Below, in pieces: positions 25,289-33,503 of a DNA stretch of 64,000 nucleotides (position 1 is its first letter; each line of letters starts with the position of its first letter). The DNA comes from an uncultured Alphaproteobacteria bacterium (GTDB lineage Bacteria > Pseudomonadota > Alphaproteobacteria > Thalassobaculales > Thalassobaculaceae). Location of the stretch: assembly GCA_937776645.1 (NCBI GenBank), contig CALMRI010000004.1:57390-121389 (forward strand). Reading direction: 5' to 3'. Both the position numbers and the translations under genes were made by a program. Under the pieces are notes generated by a model. It saw only the letters and a list, made by a program, of their open reading frames with translations. It searched no databases and had not been told where the DNA came from.

Positions 25289-25690
25289 TCCAGCCTCTTT
25301 TCTATCAAGAGTGAGACGGTGAGGGCGCCGCCGTTGGGGCCACCATTCAACACGTCGACTTTCATCGGGTCATGCCAATGGAATTGGTGAGTGAGCCGAG
25401 AGCATCTCTCGGCAGAGACTTACAGGCTTCGGCTTGCGAAGCGTGGTCTTCATCCCCTGTCCTCCGTTTGGCTTTTCTTTTGAGCTTCGGCAAACCGACG
25501 ATAAAACCAACAAGGGTAAACCGTCAGGTCAAACCGGCCTCAAGAAGCCATTGTCCTGCCTTTTCAGCGGGTAGGATACTAAGAGTTTGCCGGTACCGCA
25601 GGCTCACGGTCAACAAATGTATTGGCTGCCCCCGCAGCCATCACTCAGCCGATATGCGTCCTGTGATCGCCGGCACCTTTACCCCGGTGA
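25289..25690. other. Gene-free stretch, possible site of a lost TRAP binding-protein gene
   Basis: No convincing gene on either strand. On the minus strand a strong ribosome site (GGAGGACAGGGG) is followed at 25453 by an ATG with a 27-codon reading frame (MKTTLRKPKPVSLCREMLSA...) ending at 25370; it has a basic start like TRAP binding proteins but no hydrophobic signal core. It may be the 5' stub of a deleted dctP, placed exactly where that gene normally sits. Confidence 0.35.
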
Positions 25691-26395
25691 TCACAATGTC
25701 AGATATTGCTCAAGAATTTCCGGCTTTGTTCTAAGATCCTCCGGCGTGCCGGAGAACTTGACCTCGCCCTTCTCCAAAATATGGCATTGATCGCTCAGAT
25801 ACATCACGAAGGAGAGGTTCTGTTCCGCTAGCACGATCGACAGGCCCGAATCCTTCAATATTTTGATCTGGTCACGTAAATCCTCGACGACCTTCGGCGC
25901 CAAACCTTCGGACGGTTCGTCCAGTAACAGCAGACGCGGGTTGTTCATCAGGCTGCGGGCGATGGTCAGCATTTGCTGTTGGCCACCGCTCAACACCCCG
26001 CCGGGTCGACTCTGGATGTCGCGCAGGTCCGGGAACAGCGCGAATACCCGCTCTTCGTCCCACCCCTTGCCGCCGCTGGAGGCGCGCCGGGCGATGTCCA
26101 GGTTCTCCCAGACCGAAAGCTGCGGGAAGATCCGTCTTTCCTCCGGCACGAAACCGACGCCCATACGCGAAATTTTGTAGGCGGGCATATGCGTAATATC
26201 CGCGTCCTCGAAGATGATCTTGCCGCCACTCGCCGGGGTCAGACCAATGATCGAACGCATGGTGGTAGTCTTACCCACGCCATTACGGCCGATTAACGAG
26301 ACGACCTGACCCGGCTCGACGTCGAAACTGATGCCGAACAACACCTGGCTGAGCCCGTAGGATGTGTGGATCGACTGAACCTCAAGCTGCGGCAT
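25691..26395 (-). CDS. livF: Branched-chain amino acid-type ABC transporter ATPase LivF
   Basis: About 234 residues. ATG 26398 and 26395 are adjacent; the second is better spaced from GAGG and gives MPQLEVQSIHTSYGLSQVLF. Walker A GRNGVGKTT (~36-44), signature LSGGQQQML (~135), Walker B LLLLDEPSEGLAP (~155-167), and the LivF-typical GFVPEERRIFPQLSV. It energises import of a hydrophobic amino acid, amide or related compound. Its start overlaps the end of livG by 14 bases. Last gene of livKHMGF. Confidence 0.94.
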   Translation of the reverse strand: MPQLEVQSIHTSYGLSQVLFGISFDVEPGQVVSLIGRNGVGKTTTMRSIIGLTPASGGKIIFEDADITHMPAYKISRMGVGFVPEERRIFPQLSVWENLDIARRASSGGKGWDEERVFALFPDLRDIQSRPGGVLSGGQQQMLTIARSLMNNPRLLLLDEPSEGLAPKVVEDLRDQIKILKDSGLSIVLAEQNLSFVMYLSDQCHILEKGEVKFSGTPEDLRTKPEILEQYLTL

Positions 26396-27137
26396 CATCG
26401 CCCTCGCCAAGATAGATACGCCGGACTTCGGCATTGTTGCGAACCTCGTCCGGCAGACCAGAGGCAATAAGTTCGCCGTGGTGGAGGACGGAGATGCGGT
26501 CGGAGATCCCGAAGACCACACTCATGTCATGTTCGGTAAATAATAACGTCAGGCCTCGGGACTTGGCGATGTCATCAACCAACGCGATCGCCTCCCTGGT
26601 TTCCTGTGGCGACATGCCCGCCGTTGGCTCATCCAGCAACAGCACACTCGGGTTCTCCGCCAGAGAAATAGCCAGCTCCAGCTGCTTTTGCTTACCATAG
26701 GAGAGCTCGCCGGCAATTCCCGCCGCCTCGGTATCCAGCCCAACCAGCTCAAGCAACTCCCGCGTCTCTCCACGATTTTGCGCGGCGCCGGGTGAGAATA
26801 GACTGAAATGCTTATGATCCCGGGCGATCAGGGCGGTTTGGATGTTCTCGAACACGGTCATGCGCGGGAAGATATTGATGCGTTGAAACGAGCGAGCCAG
26901 GCCAAGTCGGACGATCTGATGCGGCGGCATCCCGGTGATGCTCCGGCCCTCGAACTCGACCTCTCCCCGGCTCGGCTCCAGGTGGCCGGTGATCAGGTTG
27001 AAGAAGGTGGTTTTACCCGCACCGTTCGGACCGATGATCGCGTGCTTTTCGCCTTTCTCCAGCGAAAAACTGACATTGTTGATTGCGACGAAGCCACCGA
27101 AATCCTTGGTCAGCCCTTTGGTTTCCAGAACAGCCAT
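26382..27137 (-). CDS. livG: Branched-chain amino acid-type ABC transporter ATPase LivG
   Basis: 251 residues. Walker A GPNGAGKTTFF (~37-47), LivG-specific RSFQRINIFPRMTVFENI, signature LSYGKQKQLELA (~145), Walker B VLLLDEPTAGMSP and the LivG switch stretch LFTEHDMSVVF. It pairs with LivF on the cytoplasmic face of the LivHM channel. Three bases separate its start from the livM stop. The signature has LSYGK rather than LSGGQ, as is common in LivG. Confidence 0.94.
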   Translation of the reverse strand: MAVLETKGLTKDFGGFVAINNVSFSLEKGEKHAIIGPNGAGKTTFFNLITGHLEPSRGEVEFEGRSITGMPPHQIVRLGLARSFQRINIFPRMTVFENIQTALIARDHKHFSLFSPGAAQNRGETRELLELVGLDTEAAGIAGELSYGKQKQLELAISLAENPSVLLLDEPTAGMSPQETREAIALVDDIAKSRGLTLLFTEHDMSVVFGISDRISVLHHGELIASGLPDEVRNNAEVRRIYLGEGDDAAA

Positions 27138-27140
27138 CGA

Positions 27141-28082
27141 TCAATTCCCTCCGGCCAGACGTTCCCGCACACGCTTGGCGAGCCCGACGAGACCTTCGGG
27201 CAGCACCAGGACAATCACCAGCAGAATGACGCCGAGAACCGTTGGCCAGTATTGGGTGTACTCATTGGCGAACCGCTCAAGCAAATAGAGCGTCGCGGCG
27301 CCAATCGCCGGGCCGAAGAAGGAATACATCCCACCTAGCAGGGTCATGATCAGAACCTGGGCCGATTCGGTCCAGAACGCCGACTCGGTGTAAACGCCTC
27401 GATTGTACATGGCAAAAATCGCACCGGCGATCCCGGCAAAGCTCCCCGCGACTACAAAAGCGCCGATGCGCATCAACCGGGTGTTCACCCCGATGAAGCC
27501 GGCCCGTGTGATGTTCTCGCGCACCGCGACCAGGGTTTGGCCGAAGGCGGAATGGCAGATCATCCAAAGCACGGCGCTGGAGATCGTGACAATGACCAGG
27601 GTAAAATAAAAGAACGGCGCCCGACCATCGATGAATTCCGGGACGTTGACGCCAACGAACCCGTCATCGCCGCCGGTAACCGAGCGCCATTTGAATGCGA
27701 TCGCCCACACCAGCATGGCGAAGGCCAAGGTCAACATGGCGAAATAGATGTCGGTAAGGCGGGTGCAGAAATAGGCAACGAACGCCGCCGCCAACCCCGA
27801 TAGGACCACCGCCGTTGGAAAGGACAGGATCAAGGGCCATTCATAGGTTGTCAGCAGGATCGCGTTGGCATAACCGCCGATTGCGAAATAGGCGGCGTGG
27901 CCGAACGAGACATTTCCTGAGTAGCCAATGATCACGTTCAGGCTCAGCGCGAATAAAACGTAAACCAAGATCTCGGTCGAGATGTCGATCAGATAACGCG
28001 AGTCGGCCAGTGGTACCAACGCCAACGCCGTCACGACCACGATGCAGGAGATCAGAACCCCGCGCGGCATGTTCCAACCCAT
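27141..28082 (-). CDS. livM: Branched-chain amino acid-type ABC permease LivM
   Basis: 313 residues, about nine membrane segments. Typical LivM stretches: YVLFALSLNVIIGYSGNVSFGHAAYF (~40-65) and the EAA-like ATPase contact loop with RENITRAGFIGVNTRLMRIGAFV (~190-212), followed by FAGIAGAIFAMY. It forms the channel with LivH. ATG 28082 lies three bases after the livH stop. The C-terminal EGLVGLAKRVRERL is also as expected. Confidence 0.94.
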   Translation of the reverse strand: MGWNMPRGVLISCIVVVTALALVPLADSRYLIDISTEILVYVLFALSLNVIIGYSGNVSFGHAAYFAIGGYANAILLTTYEWPLILSFPTAVVLSGLAAAFVAYFCTRLTDIYFAMLTLAFAMLVWAIAFKWRSVTGGDDGFVGVNVPEFIDGRAPFFYFTLVIVTISSAVLWMICHSAFGQTLVAVRENITRAGFIGVNTRLMRIGAFVVAGSFAGIAGAIFAMYNRGVYTESAFWTESAQVLIMTLLGGMYSFFGPAIGAATLYLLERFANEYTQYWPTVLGVILLVIVLVLPEGLVGLAKRVRERLAGGN

Positions 28083-28085
28083 GGT

Positions 28086-28982
28086 TCAGTGCCCCTCGCG
28101 CTCGGGCTTACCGAACAGCCCCCAGGGCCGGATCAAAAGCACCACCATTAGCAACAGGAAGGCGAAAACATCCTGCCAGTTGGGCACGATTACCGAGCCA
28201 AAATTAAAAACAAATCCGTAGATCAGCGCCCCGACGAAAGTTCCCCAAAGCGAACCGAGGCCGCCAATGATCACGATGACGAAACACTCGACAATGATGG
28301 TGGCGTCCATGCCTGGGGTCGGGCTGTTGATCGGTGCTGCAAGAGCGCCGCCGACGCCGGCGAGCGCTGCGCCAATCAGGAAGATAGTGACATAGATCAC
28401 CGGCACGTTGATGCCGAGCGCTGACAGCATTTCCATGTCCTGGGTCGCCGCCCGGGTCAACCGCCCCCAACGGGTTCGCTCGATCAACAGGAACAGGCCG
28501 ATGAAGATGACCGGCCCGATCACTGCCAGCATGAGCCGATAGGTCGGGTAAAACGTGATCCCCAGGTTCAGTGCGCCGGACATGCCGTCGGGATAGGAGA
28601 CGCTAAGCTGATCGGTGCCCCAAATGATTTTCGCCAAATCGCCCATGATCAGGACGATCGCAAAGGTCAGCAGCAGCTGCATCAGATGCTCTTTGCCATA
28701 GAGCCACTGGAACAACCCGCGCTCGACCACGATGGCGATCACCGCAAGGCCCGCTGCCGCAGCGATCACGCCGGTTACGAAGCCAAGCTCCAGGTCCTGG
28801 GCGACGGTGTACATGATGTAGGCGCCGAACATGTAGAAGACGCCATGAGCGAAGTTGATCACCCTCAACACGCCAAAAATAAGCGACAAGCCGGCGGCGA
28901 TAATGAACAGGTTCATTCCGAGCGAGATAGAGTTCAGCACTTGGATGAAGACAAAAGTCGGACTGGACAGCAGCATGTCCAT
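28086..28982 (-). CDS. livH: Branched-chain amino acid-type ABC permease LivH
   Basis: 298 residues, eight or so membrane segments. LivH marks: LNSISLGMNLFIIAAGLSLIFGVLRVINFAHG near the N-terminus and, before the last helices, TRAATQDMEMLSALGINVPVIYVTIFLIGAALAG, with the ATPase contact Gly-Ile-Asn. The gene follows livK after a 98-base gap that contains a hairpin, and is then tightly packed against livM. Confidence 0.93.
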   Translation of the reverse strand: MDMLLSSPTFVFIQVLNSISLGMNLFIIAAGLSLIFGVLRVINFAHGVFYMFGAYIMYTVAQDLELGFVTGVIAAAAGLAVIAIVVERGLFQWLYGKEHLMQLLLTFAIVLIMGDLAKIIWGTDQLSVSYPDGMSGALNLGITFYPTYRLMLAVIGPVIFIGLFLLIERTRWGRLTRAATQDMEMLSALGINVPVIYVTIFLIGAALAGVGGALAAPINSPTPGMDATIIVECFVIVIIGGLGSLWGTFVGALIYGFVFNFGSVIVPNWQDVFAFLLLMVVLLIRPWGLFGKPEREGH

Positions 28983-29013
28983 CGATGCCGATTCCCTTAC
29001 TCGTTCGTGAAAT

Positions 29014-29052
29014 GCCCCCTTCCTCGCCCAGATTGGGCAAAGGAAAGGGGGC
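29014..29052 (-). terminator. Hairpin between livK and livH (attenuating or stabilising)
   Basis: GCCCCCTTCCT (29014-29024) pairs with AGGAAAGGGGGC (29041-29052) with one bulged A; inside, GCCCA (29026-29030) pairs with TGGGC (29034-29038). On the minus strand it follows the livK stop by about 28 bases and precedes livH. No long U-run follows. Such hairpins commonly let binding-protein mRNA exceed permease mRNA. Confidence 0.65.
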
Positions 29053-29079
29053 TTTGATATTACACAGGTTAGGTCTGGC

Positions 29080-30252
29080 TCAGTCGAGCTTCGCCGGGAA
29101 GAACGTGACCGGGCTCATCACCCGATAGTCGACGCCGTCCTTTTTCACCATCGGGCCCCAGAACTGTCCGGCATCCGCCTGATGGGTCTTGGGATCAATG
29201 GTGCGCTTGCCCACCGGCGTGTCGATCGACATGCCCTCAAGCGCGGCGGAAAGCTTGTCGGCATCCATCGATCCCGCCTTTTCGGCGGCAGCCGCAACGA
29301 ACTTCACACCGATATAAGCCAGCACTGGCCACATCGCCGTTTCCTTCTTGCCGGAACGCTTGGCAAGGTCGGCCTGGAATTTCTTATGGCCGGGGAAACT
29401 GTGGTCGTACCAAAGCTCATAGGTGTTGGAGATAACGTTCTTCGGATAGTCCTTGCCCATCTTACCCGCGATCTCGTGACTGGCAATCTCGCCACCAGAG
29501 ATATACGTGACCTTGTCGAACAGGCCGAAAGGCCCGGCTTGCTGGGCGAAGTTCACGAAATGCGAGCCCCACAGACCACTGGTCACAACATCACAGCCGG
29601 AACCAAGGATCTGAGTGATCTGAGCGTTGTAGTCGGTGGCGCCGAGCTTGGAGCGCAGGTCGATCACCTTCTTGGCGTCCGGTGCGTGCTTCGCCAGGCC
29701 CTTCTCGATGCCGGCGGCTAGGTCATGGCCATAGGCATAGTCGAGTTGAATGTCGCAAACTGATTTCTTGCCGAGCTTTTTGACCAATTGGCCGATCGCG
29801 TCGCCTTCGAAATCTGTGTGCGAGGCCGTGCGGAAGACGTATTTGTGGAGTTTCTTGGTGGTCATCTGGATGGTCTTGGGGATCGTCGCAATATAGACGA
29901 TGCCTTCCTGACGGGCCACTTCGGAGATTGCCAAACCGACCGCCGAGCTAAGTCCACCAATCAAAATCTGCACATCTTCCTTGGTGATCAGCTCCTTTGC
30001 GGCAGCGGCGGCAGCAGCTGGCTTCAGCTTGGTGTCGCGGGCGAAGGTAACAACCTTCTGGCCGAGGATGCCGCCCGCAGCATTGACCTCGTCGACGCCC
30101 ATGTTATGGCCATGCATGGCCGGCGTGCCGTAAACCGCGCCGGTACCGGCAATAGGGTATAGAACGCCGATCCTAATCTCGGCTTGAACGACGCTGGCGC
30201 CGGCGGCAACAAGTGCTGCTGCAACGACCGTAGTACGCAAGATGGAGCCCAT
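29080..30252 (-). CDS. livK: Periplasmic ABC substrate-binding protein (LivK/amide-type)
   Basis: About 390 residues from ATG 30252, chosen because GGGAG lies upstream and a proper signal peptide follows: MGSILRTTVVAAALVAAGAS with cleavage near VVQAE. Mature protein: IRIGVLYPIAGTGAVYGTPAMHG and AAGGILGQKVVTFARDTKLKP, the standard type I periplasmic-binding opening. The binding pocket differs from true leucine binders, and relatives bind amides, urea-like or aromatic compounds, so the ligand is open. First gene of livKHMGF; divergent from the SDR gene. Confidence 0.9.
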   Translation of the reverse strand: MGSILRTTVVAAALVAAGASVVQAEIRIGVLYPIAGTGAVYGTPAMHGHNMGVDEVNAAGGILGQKVVTFARDTKLKPAAAAAAAKELITKEDVQILIGGLSSAVGLAISEVARQEGIVYIATIPKTIQMTTKKLHKYVFRTASHTDFEGDAIGQLVKKLGKKSVCDIQLDYAYGHDLAAGIEKGLAKHAPDAKKVIDLRSKLGATDYNAQITQILGSGCDVVTSGLWGSHFVNFAQQAGPFGLFDKVTYISGGEIASHEIAGKMGKDYPKNVISNTYELWYDHSFPGHKKFQADLAKRSGKKETAMWPVLAYIGVKFVAAAAEKAGSMDADKLSAALEGMSIDTPVGKRTIDPKTHQADAGQFWGPMVKKDGVDYRVMSPVTFFPAKLD

Positions 30253-30547
30253 GTGTTTCTCCCAAAACGTGCTGCATTCCGTGGTTCGAGGATGTCCGGC
30301 GTCCCGTGGCAGCAAACGGTCGCGGTTTAGTTCCCCGATACTCAATCCACGCCGCGTGCCCGAGAGCCAGCACGGCCAGGTTGACGCCGGCACTGGCTTC
30401 GACGACATTTAACGTGGTTATTCGAATCGCATACCAAGTCATCGGTGAATTTATGTCAAGGCTGGTCCGGTTCTGACCATGCATGTGAAACAATAATAGT
30501 GCCGCCGCGGGAATTTGCCGGTCTGAGGCCGGAGCGGGCGGTTGAGT

Positions 30548-31315
30548 ATGGAGTGGCGCGACGTGGTGGATTTGACAAAAAAGTTAACGGTGGTGACGGG
30601 GGGGGCCTCAGGTATTGGCCGGGCGACGGTGCTGAAAATGGCGGCCGCCGGCGCGGTGGTATTTTCCGGCGACATGGATGAAGCCGGTAATGCCGAGACC
30701 GCTGACATGGCCAATCGATCCGGCGGCAATGTGATCGCCATCACCCTCGACATCGCCGACCGTGACAGCGTCGCGGCTTTCGCCGCCGCCTCGACCAATG
30801 GCGGCATGGTGGCGGTCGACATCATCGTCAACGTCGCCGGTTGGGACCGTATTCAACCGTTTCTCGACGCCACGCCCGAGTTCATGGACAAGGTGTTGGA
30901 TATCAACTTGAAGGGGCCGATGAACGTGGTGAAGGCGTTCCTGCCGGCCATGGTCGAGGCCAATGCCGGTAAGATCATCAGCATCTCCAGCGATGCCGGG
31001 CGGGTCGGCTCAATGGGCGAGACAATCTATGCCGGCGCCAAAGGCGGGGTGATTGCCTTCACCAAATCGCTGGCCCGAGAGACCGCACGCCATAAAATCA
31101 ACGTCAATTGCGTTTGTCCTGGGCCGACGAACACCCCGCTATTGATGGCCCAGCCCGAGAGCATGCGGGAAAAACTGGCCCGCGCCGTCCCGTTCCGCAG
31201 GATTGGCGAGCCCGAGGAGATCGCCGACGCAGTGCTGTTCTTCGCCTCTGACATGTCCAACTACATCACCGGCCAGATTCTGAGCGTCAGCGGTGGGCTG
31301 ACGATGGCTGATTAG
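30548..31315 (+). CDS. Short-chain dehydrogenase, BadH-like
   Basis: About 255 residues. In-frame starts are TTG 30542, ATG 30548 and GTG 30563; none has a perfect ribosome site, and 30548 is a compromise. NAD-binding TGGASGIG near residue 18, catalytic YAGAKGG (Tyr/Lys), and the C-terminal TGQILSVSGGLTM. The blocks DIADRDSV, NVAGWDRIQPF, SDAGRVGSMGE and VCPGPTNTPLL closely resemble 2-hydroxycyclohexanecarboxyl-CoA dehydrogenase BadH. It would oxidise a 2-hydroxyacyl-CoA ring or similar alcohol with NAD. Ten bases from its stop lies the convergent acyl-CoA dehydrogenase. The 295-base upstream gap to livK must hold two divergent promoters. Confidence 0.85.
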   Translation: MEWRDVVDLTKKLTVVTGGASGIGRATVLKMAAAGAVVFSGDMDEAGNAETADMANRSGGNVIAITLDIADRDSVAAFAAASTNGGMVAVDIIVNVAGWDRIQPFLDATPEFMDKVLDINLKGPMNVVKAFLPAMVEANAGKIISISSDAGRVGSMGETIYAGAKGGVIAFTKSLARETARHKINVNCVCPGPTNTPLLMAQPESMREKLARAVPFRRIGEPEEIADAVLFFASDMSNYITGQILSVSGGLTMAD

Positions 31316-31324
31316 GGGTAACCG

Positions 31325-32497
31325 CTAACTCGCCGGATCATACAAGGCCGCGCCCTTTTTCATCAGGGCGCCGCCGAGTACGGTGCGGTGGATTTCAGAG
31401 GTGCCGTCGAAGATCCGGTAGATCCGGGCGTCGCGATAGTAGCGCTCAATCGGCTGATCCTTGGAGAAGCCGGAGCCGCCGAACACTTGCACCGCCCGGT
31501 CCACCACCCGGCCCAGGGTTTCGGCGGCATGTACCTTGACCATCGAGATCAGTTCGCGACCGTCGCCTGATCGGTCAATCTCGGCGGCGGCCTGCCAGAG
31601 CAGCAGACGGGCGGCGTTGATCTCTATGGCGCTGTCCGCCAGCATTTGCTGGACCAGCTGAAAGGCGCCAATCGGTTGGCCGAATTGCTCTCGCTCGCGG
31701 GCATGCTCGACCATCAGATCCAACACCTTGGCGGCCTTGCCGACTGCCCGTGCGCCGACCTGGCCCAAGCGCACCCGCCCAAGGGTCTCCAGCACCTGGC
31801 GCATACCCCGGCCTTCCTCACCAAGCAGGTTTTCGGCCTCCAGACGGATCCCATCGAAGAACATCTCTATATGGCTAGTGCCGCGCAGGCCCATCATCGG
31901 CTGGTCGCGCCCGACGGTGAAACCGGCGCTGTCCTTATCAACGAGGAACAGCGAAATGCCGCGCGACCCGGCGGCCAGATCGGTGACTGCGGAGACCACG
32001 AAGAAGTCGGAGAACAGGCCGTCGCTAATGTAATGCTTGTGCCCGGAAAGCCGCCAACCATCGCCGTCACGGACCGCCCGGGTCTTGATGCTAGCTGCGT
32101 CCGAGCCGGCGCCCGGCTCGGTGATGGCGATCGAGCAGGTCCGCTCGCCCCGCACTGAAGGCAGCAGCCAACGCTTCACCTGGGACGCCGAGCAGCGCAG
32201 CAGCACCTCATAAACATTTCCAAAGGCGCGGCGGATTAGGATGTCGCTGGTGCGCCCGAATTGTTCCTCCAACAGCATCGTATCAAAAGCATTGAGCCCA
32301 CCACCGCCGAACGTCGTCGGGATATTGGTCGCATACAGGCCAAGAGCCTGGGATTTCTTGAAGATCGCCCGCGCGGTCTCCGGGGCCAGAACGCCCTCTC
32401 GGTCGACCTGATCCTCCAGCGGCGCCAGATGCTCATCAATGAACCGGCGCACGGTGGCGACCAGCAGCCGCTGTTCCTCGGTAAGATCGAAGTTCAT
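31325..32497 (-). CDS. Acyl-CoA dehydrogenase
   Basis: 390 residues from ATG 32497 (MNFDLTEEQRLLVATVRRFI). FAD/acyl-CoA motifs: CSIAITEPGAGSDAASIKT (~130-148), RISLFLV-type strand, GRVRLGQVGARAVG (~245), REQFGQPIGAFQ and QVFGGSGFSKDQPIERYYRDARI. At the place of the usual catalytic Glu (IYEGT) this protein has IFDGTSEIHR, an Asp, as in some ACAD branches acting on hydroxy- or bulky acyl-CoA. It introduces a 2,3-double bond in an acyl-CoA and passes electrons to ETF. Convergent with the BadH-like gene, which suggests a shared ring-acid or acyl-CoA pathway. Confidence 0.9.
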   Translation of the reverse strand: MNFDLTEEQRLLVATVRRFIDEHLAPLEDQVDREGVLAPETARAIFKKSQALGLYATNIPTTFGGGGLNAFDTMLLEEQFGRTSDILIRRAFGNVYEVLLRCSASQVKRWLLPSVRGERTCSIAITEPGAGSDAASIKTRAVRDGDGWRLSGHKHYISDGLFSDFFVVSAVTDLAAGSRGISLFLVDKDSAGFTVGRDQPMMGLRGTSHIEMFFDGIRLEAENLLGEEGRGMRQVLETLGRVRLGQVGARAVGKAAKVLDLMVEHAREREQFGQPIGAFQLVQQMLADSAIEINAARLLLWQAAAEIDRSGDGRELISMVKVHAAETLGRVVDRAVQVFGGSGFSKDQPIERYYRDARIYRIFDGTSEIHRTVLGGALMKKGAALYDPAS

Positions 32498-32666
32498 GAC
32501 GCTACCCGCTCTGTTTACCCAACGACGCGTGCTACCCGGTTCTCGCCTGCGGGGGCGCCTCGCCTTGTTTGGTCGCTTGCGGAGTATCTTATCGTGAACT
32601 TCTCGTGAGCTATACTGAAGCGAGCGGGTTCCGGATGGCCTTGCGATATCCATGGGAGAAATCATC

Positions 32667-33503
32667 ATGCTGATCGCCGACGCGCAAGTGCATGTCTGGG
32701 GCGCCCATACGCCGGAACGCCCCTGGCCCGCCGATGGGTTCGGGCGAGAACATACCGCCAATCCCTTAACCGCGGAAAAACTGCTCGCCCGCATGGACGA
32801 TGCCGGAGTTGACCGAGCGGTGATCGTGCCGCCGTCCTGGGAAGGTGATCGTAACGACCTGGCCCTGGCCGCCGCCGCCGCCCATCCGGACCGGTTGGCG
32901 ATCATGGGCCGGCTGGCCATCGAGGACCCGGCGACGGGCGTTTTGCTTGGCACCTGGCGGGAACAGCCTGGCATGCTCGGCGCGCGGATCACCTTCCTGA
33001 CCCCGCCGCAGCGCCACTGGTTGGTTGACGGCACCGTCGACTGGTTCTGGTCGGTGGCGGAAAAAGCCGGGATCCCCCTCATGGTGCTGCCACCGGATCA
33101 GCTGCCAGCGCTTGACCGGATTGCCGAAAGGCATCCGGGATTGCGTCTAGTGATTGACCATCTGGCGATGACCTCAAACCGCAGGGACGCCGAGGCTTTT
33201 GCCGGTCTGGACGCTCTGTTGATCCTGGCGCGGCACCCGAATGTCGCGGTAAAGGCCACCGCTCTGCCCTGCTACAGCACCGAGGCTTATCCATTCCCGG
33301 GATTGCATGGCCACATCAAACGCGTGGTCGACACCTTCGGGCCAGCGCGGGTGTTTTGGGGTACCGACCTCTCGCGGCTGTCCTGCAGCTATCACGAGGC
33401 GATCACCTTGTTCACCGAGGAATTGGCGTTTTTGTCGGAGACGGACAAGGCGCTGATCATGGGTCGGGGGTTGTGCGATTGGCTTGGCTGGAAGAGCGAT
33501 TGA
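32667..33503 (+). CDS. Amidohydrolase 2 family metal-dependent hydrolase
   Basis: About 278 residues from ATG 32667, chosen over 32652 because GGGAGA then lies 7 bases upstream. TIM-barrel marks of the amidohydrolase-2 family: LIADAQVHVWG at the N-terminus (the usual HxH reads QxH), RLVIDHLAM with a metal His (~165), AVKATALP (~194) and RVFWGTDLSR with the metal Asp (~231). Family members hydrolyse lactones or decarboxylate; no substrate is indicated. Its last 47 bases overlap the end of the convergent sensor-like gene. Confidence 0.85.
   Translation: MLIADAQVHVWGAHTPERPWPADGFGREHTANPLTAEKLLARMDDAGVDRAVIVPPSWEGDRNDLALAAAAAHPDRLAIMGRLAIEDPATGVLLGTWREQPGMLGARITFLTPPQRHWLVDGTVDWFWSVAEKAGIPLMVLPPDQLPALDRIAERHPGLRLVIDHLAMTSNRRDAEAFAGLDALLILARHPNVAVKATALPCYSTEAYPFPGLHGHIKRVVDTFGPARVFWGTDLSRLSCSYHEAITLFTEELAFLSETDKALIMGRGLCDWLGWKSD

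Noticed and set aside
25370..25453. 27-codon minus-strand frame with a strong ribosome site
   Set aside because: As a peptide gene it cannot be supported: no signal core, no homologue known to me. Kept only as a possible stub of a lost dctP.
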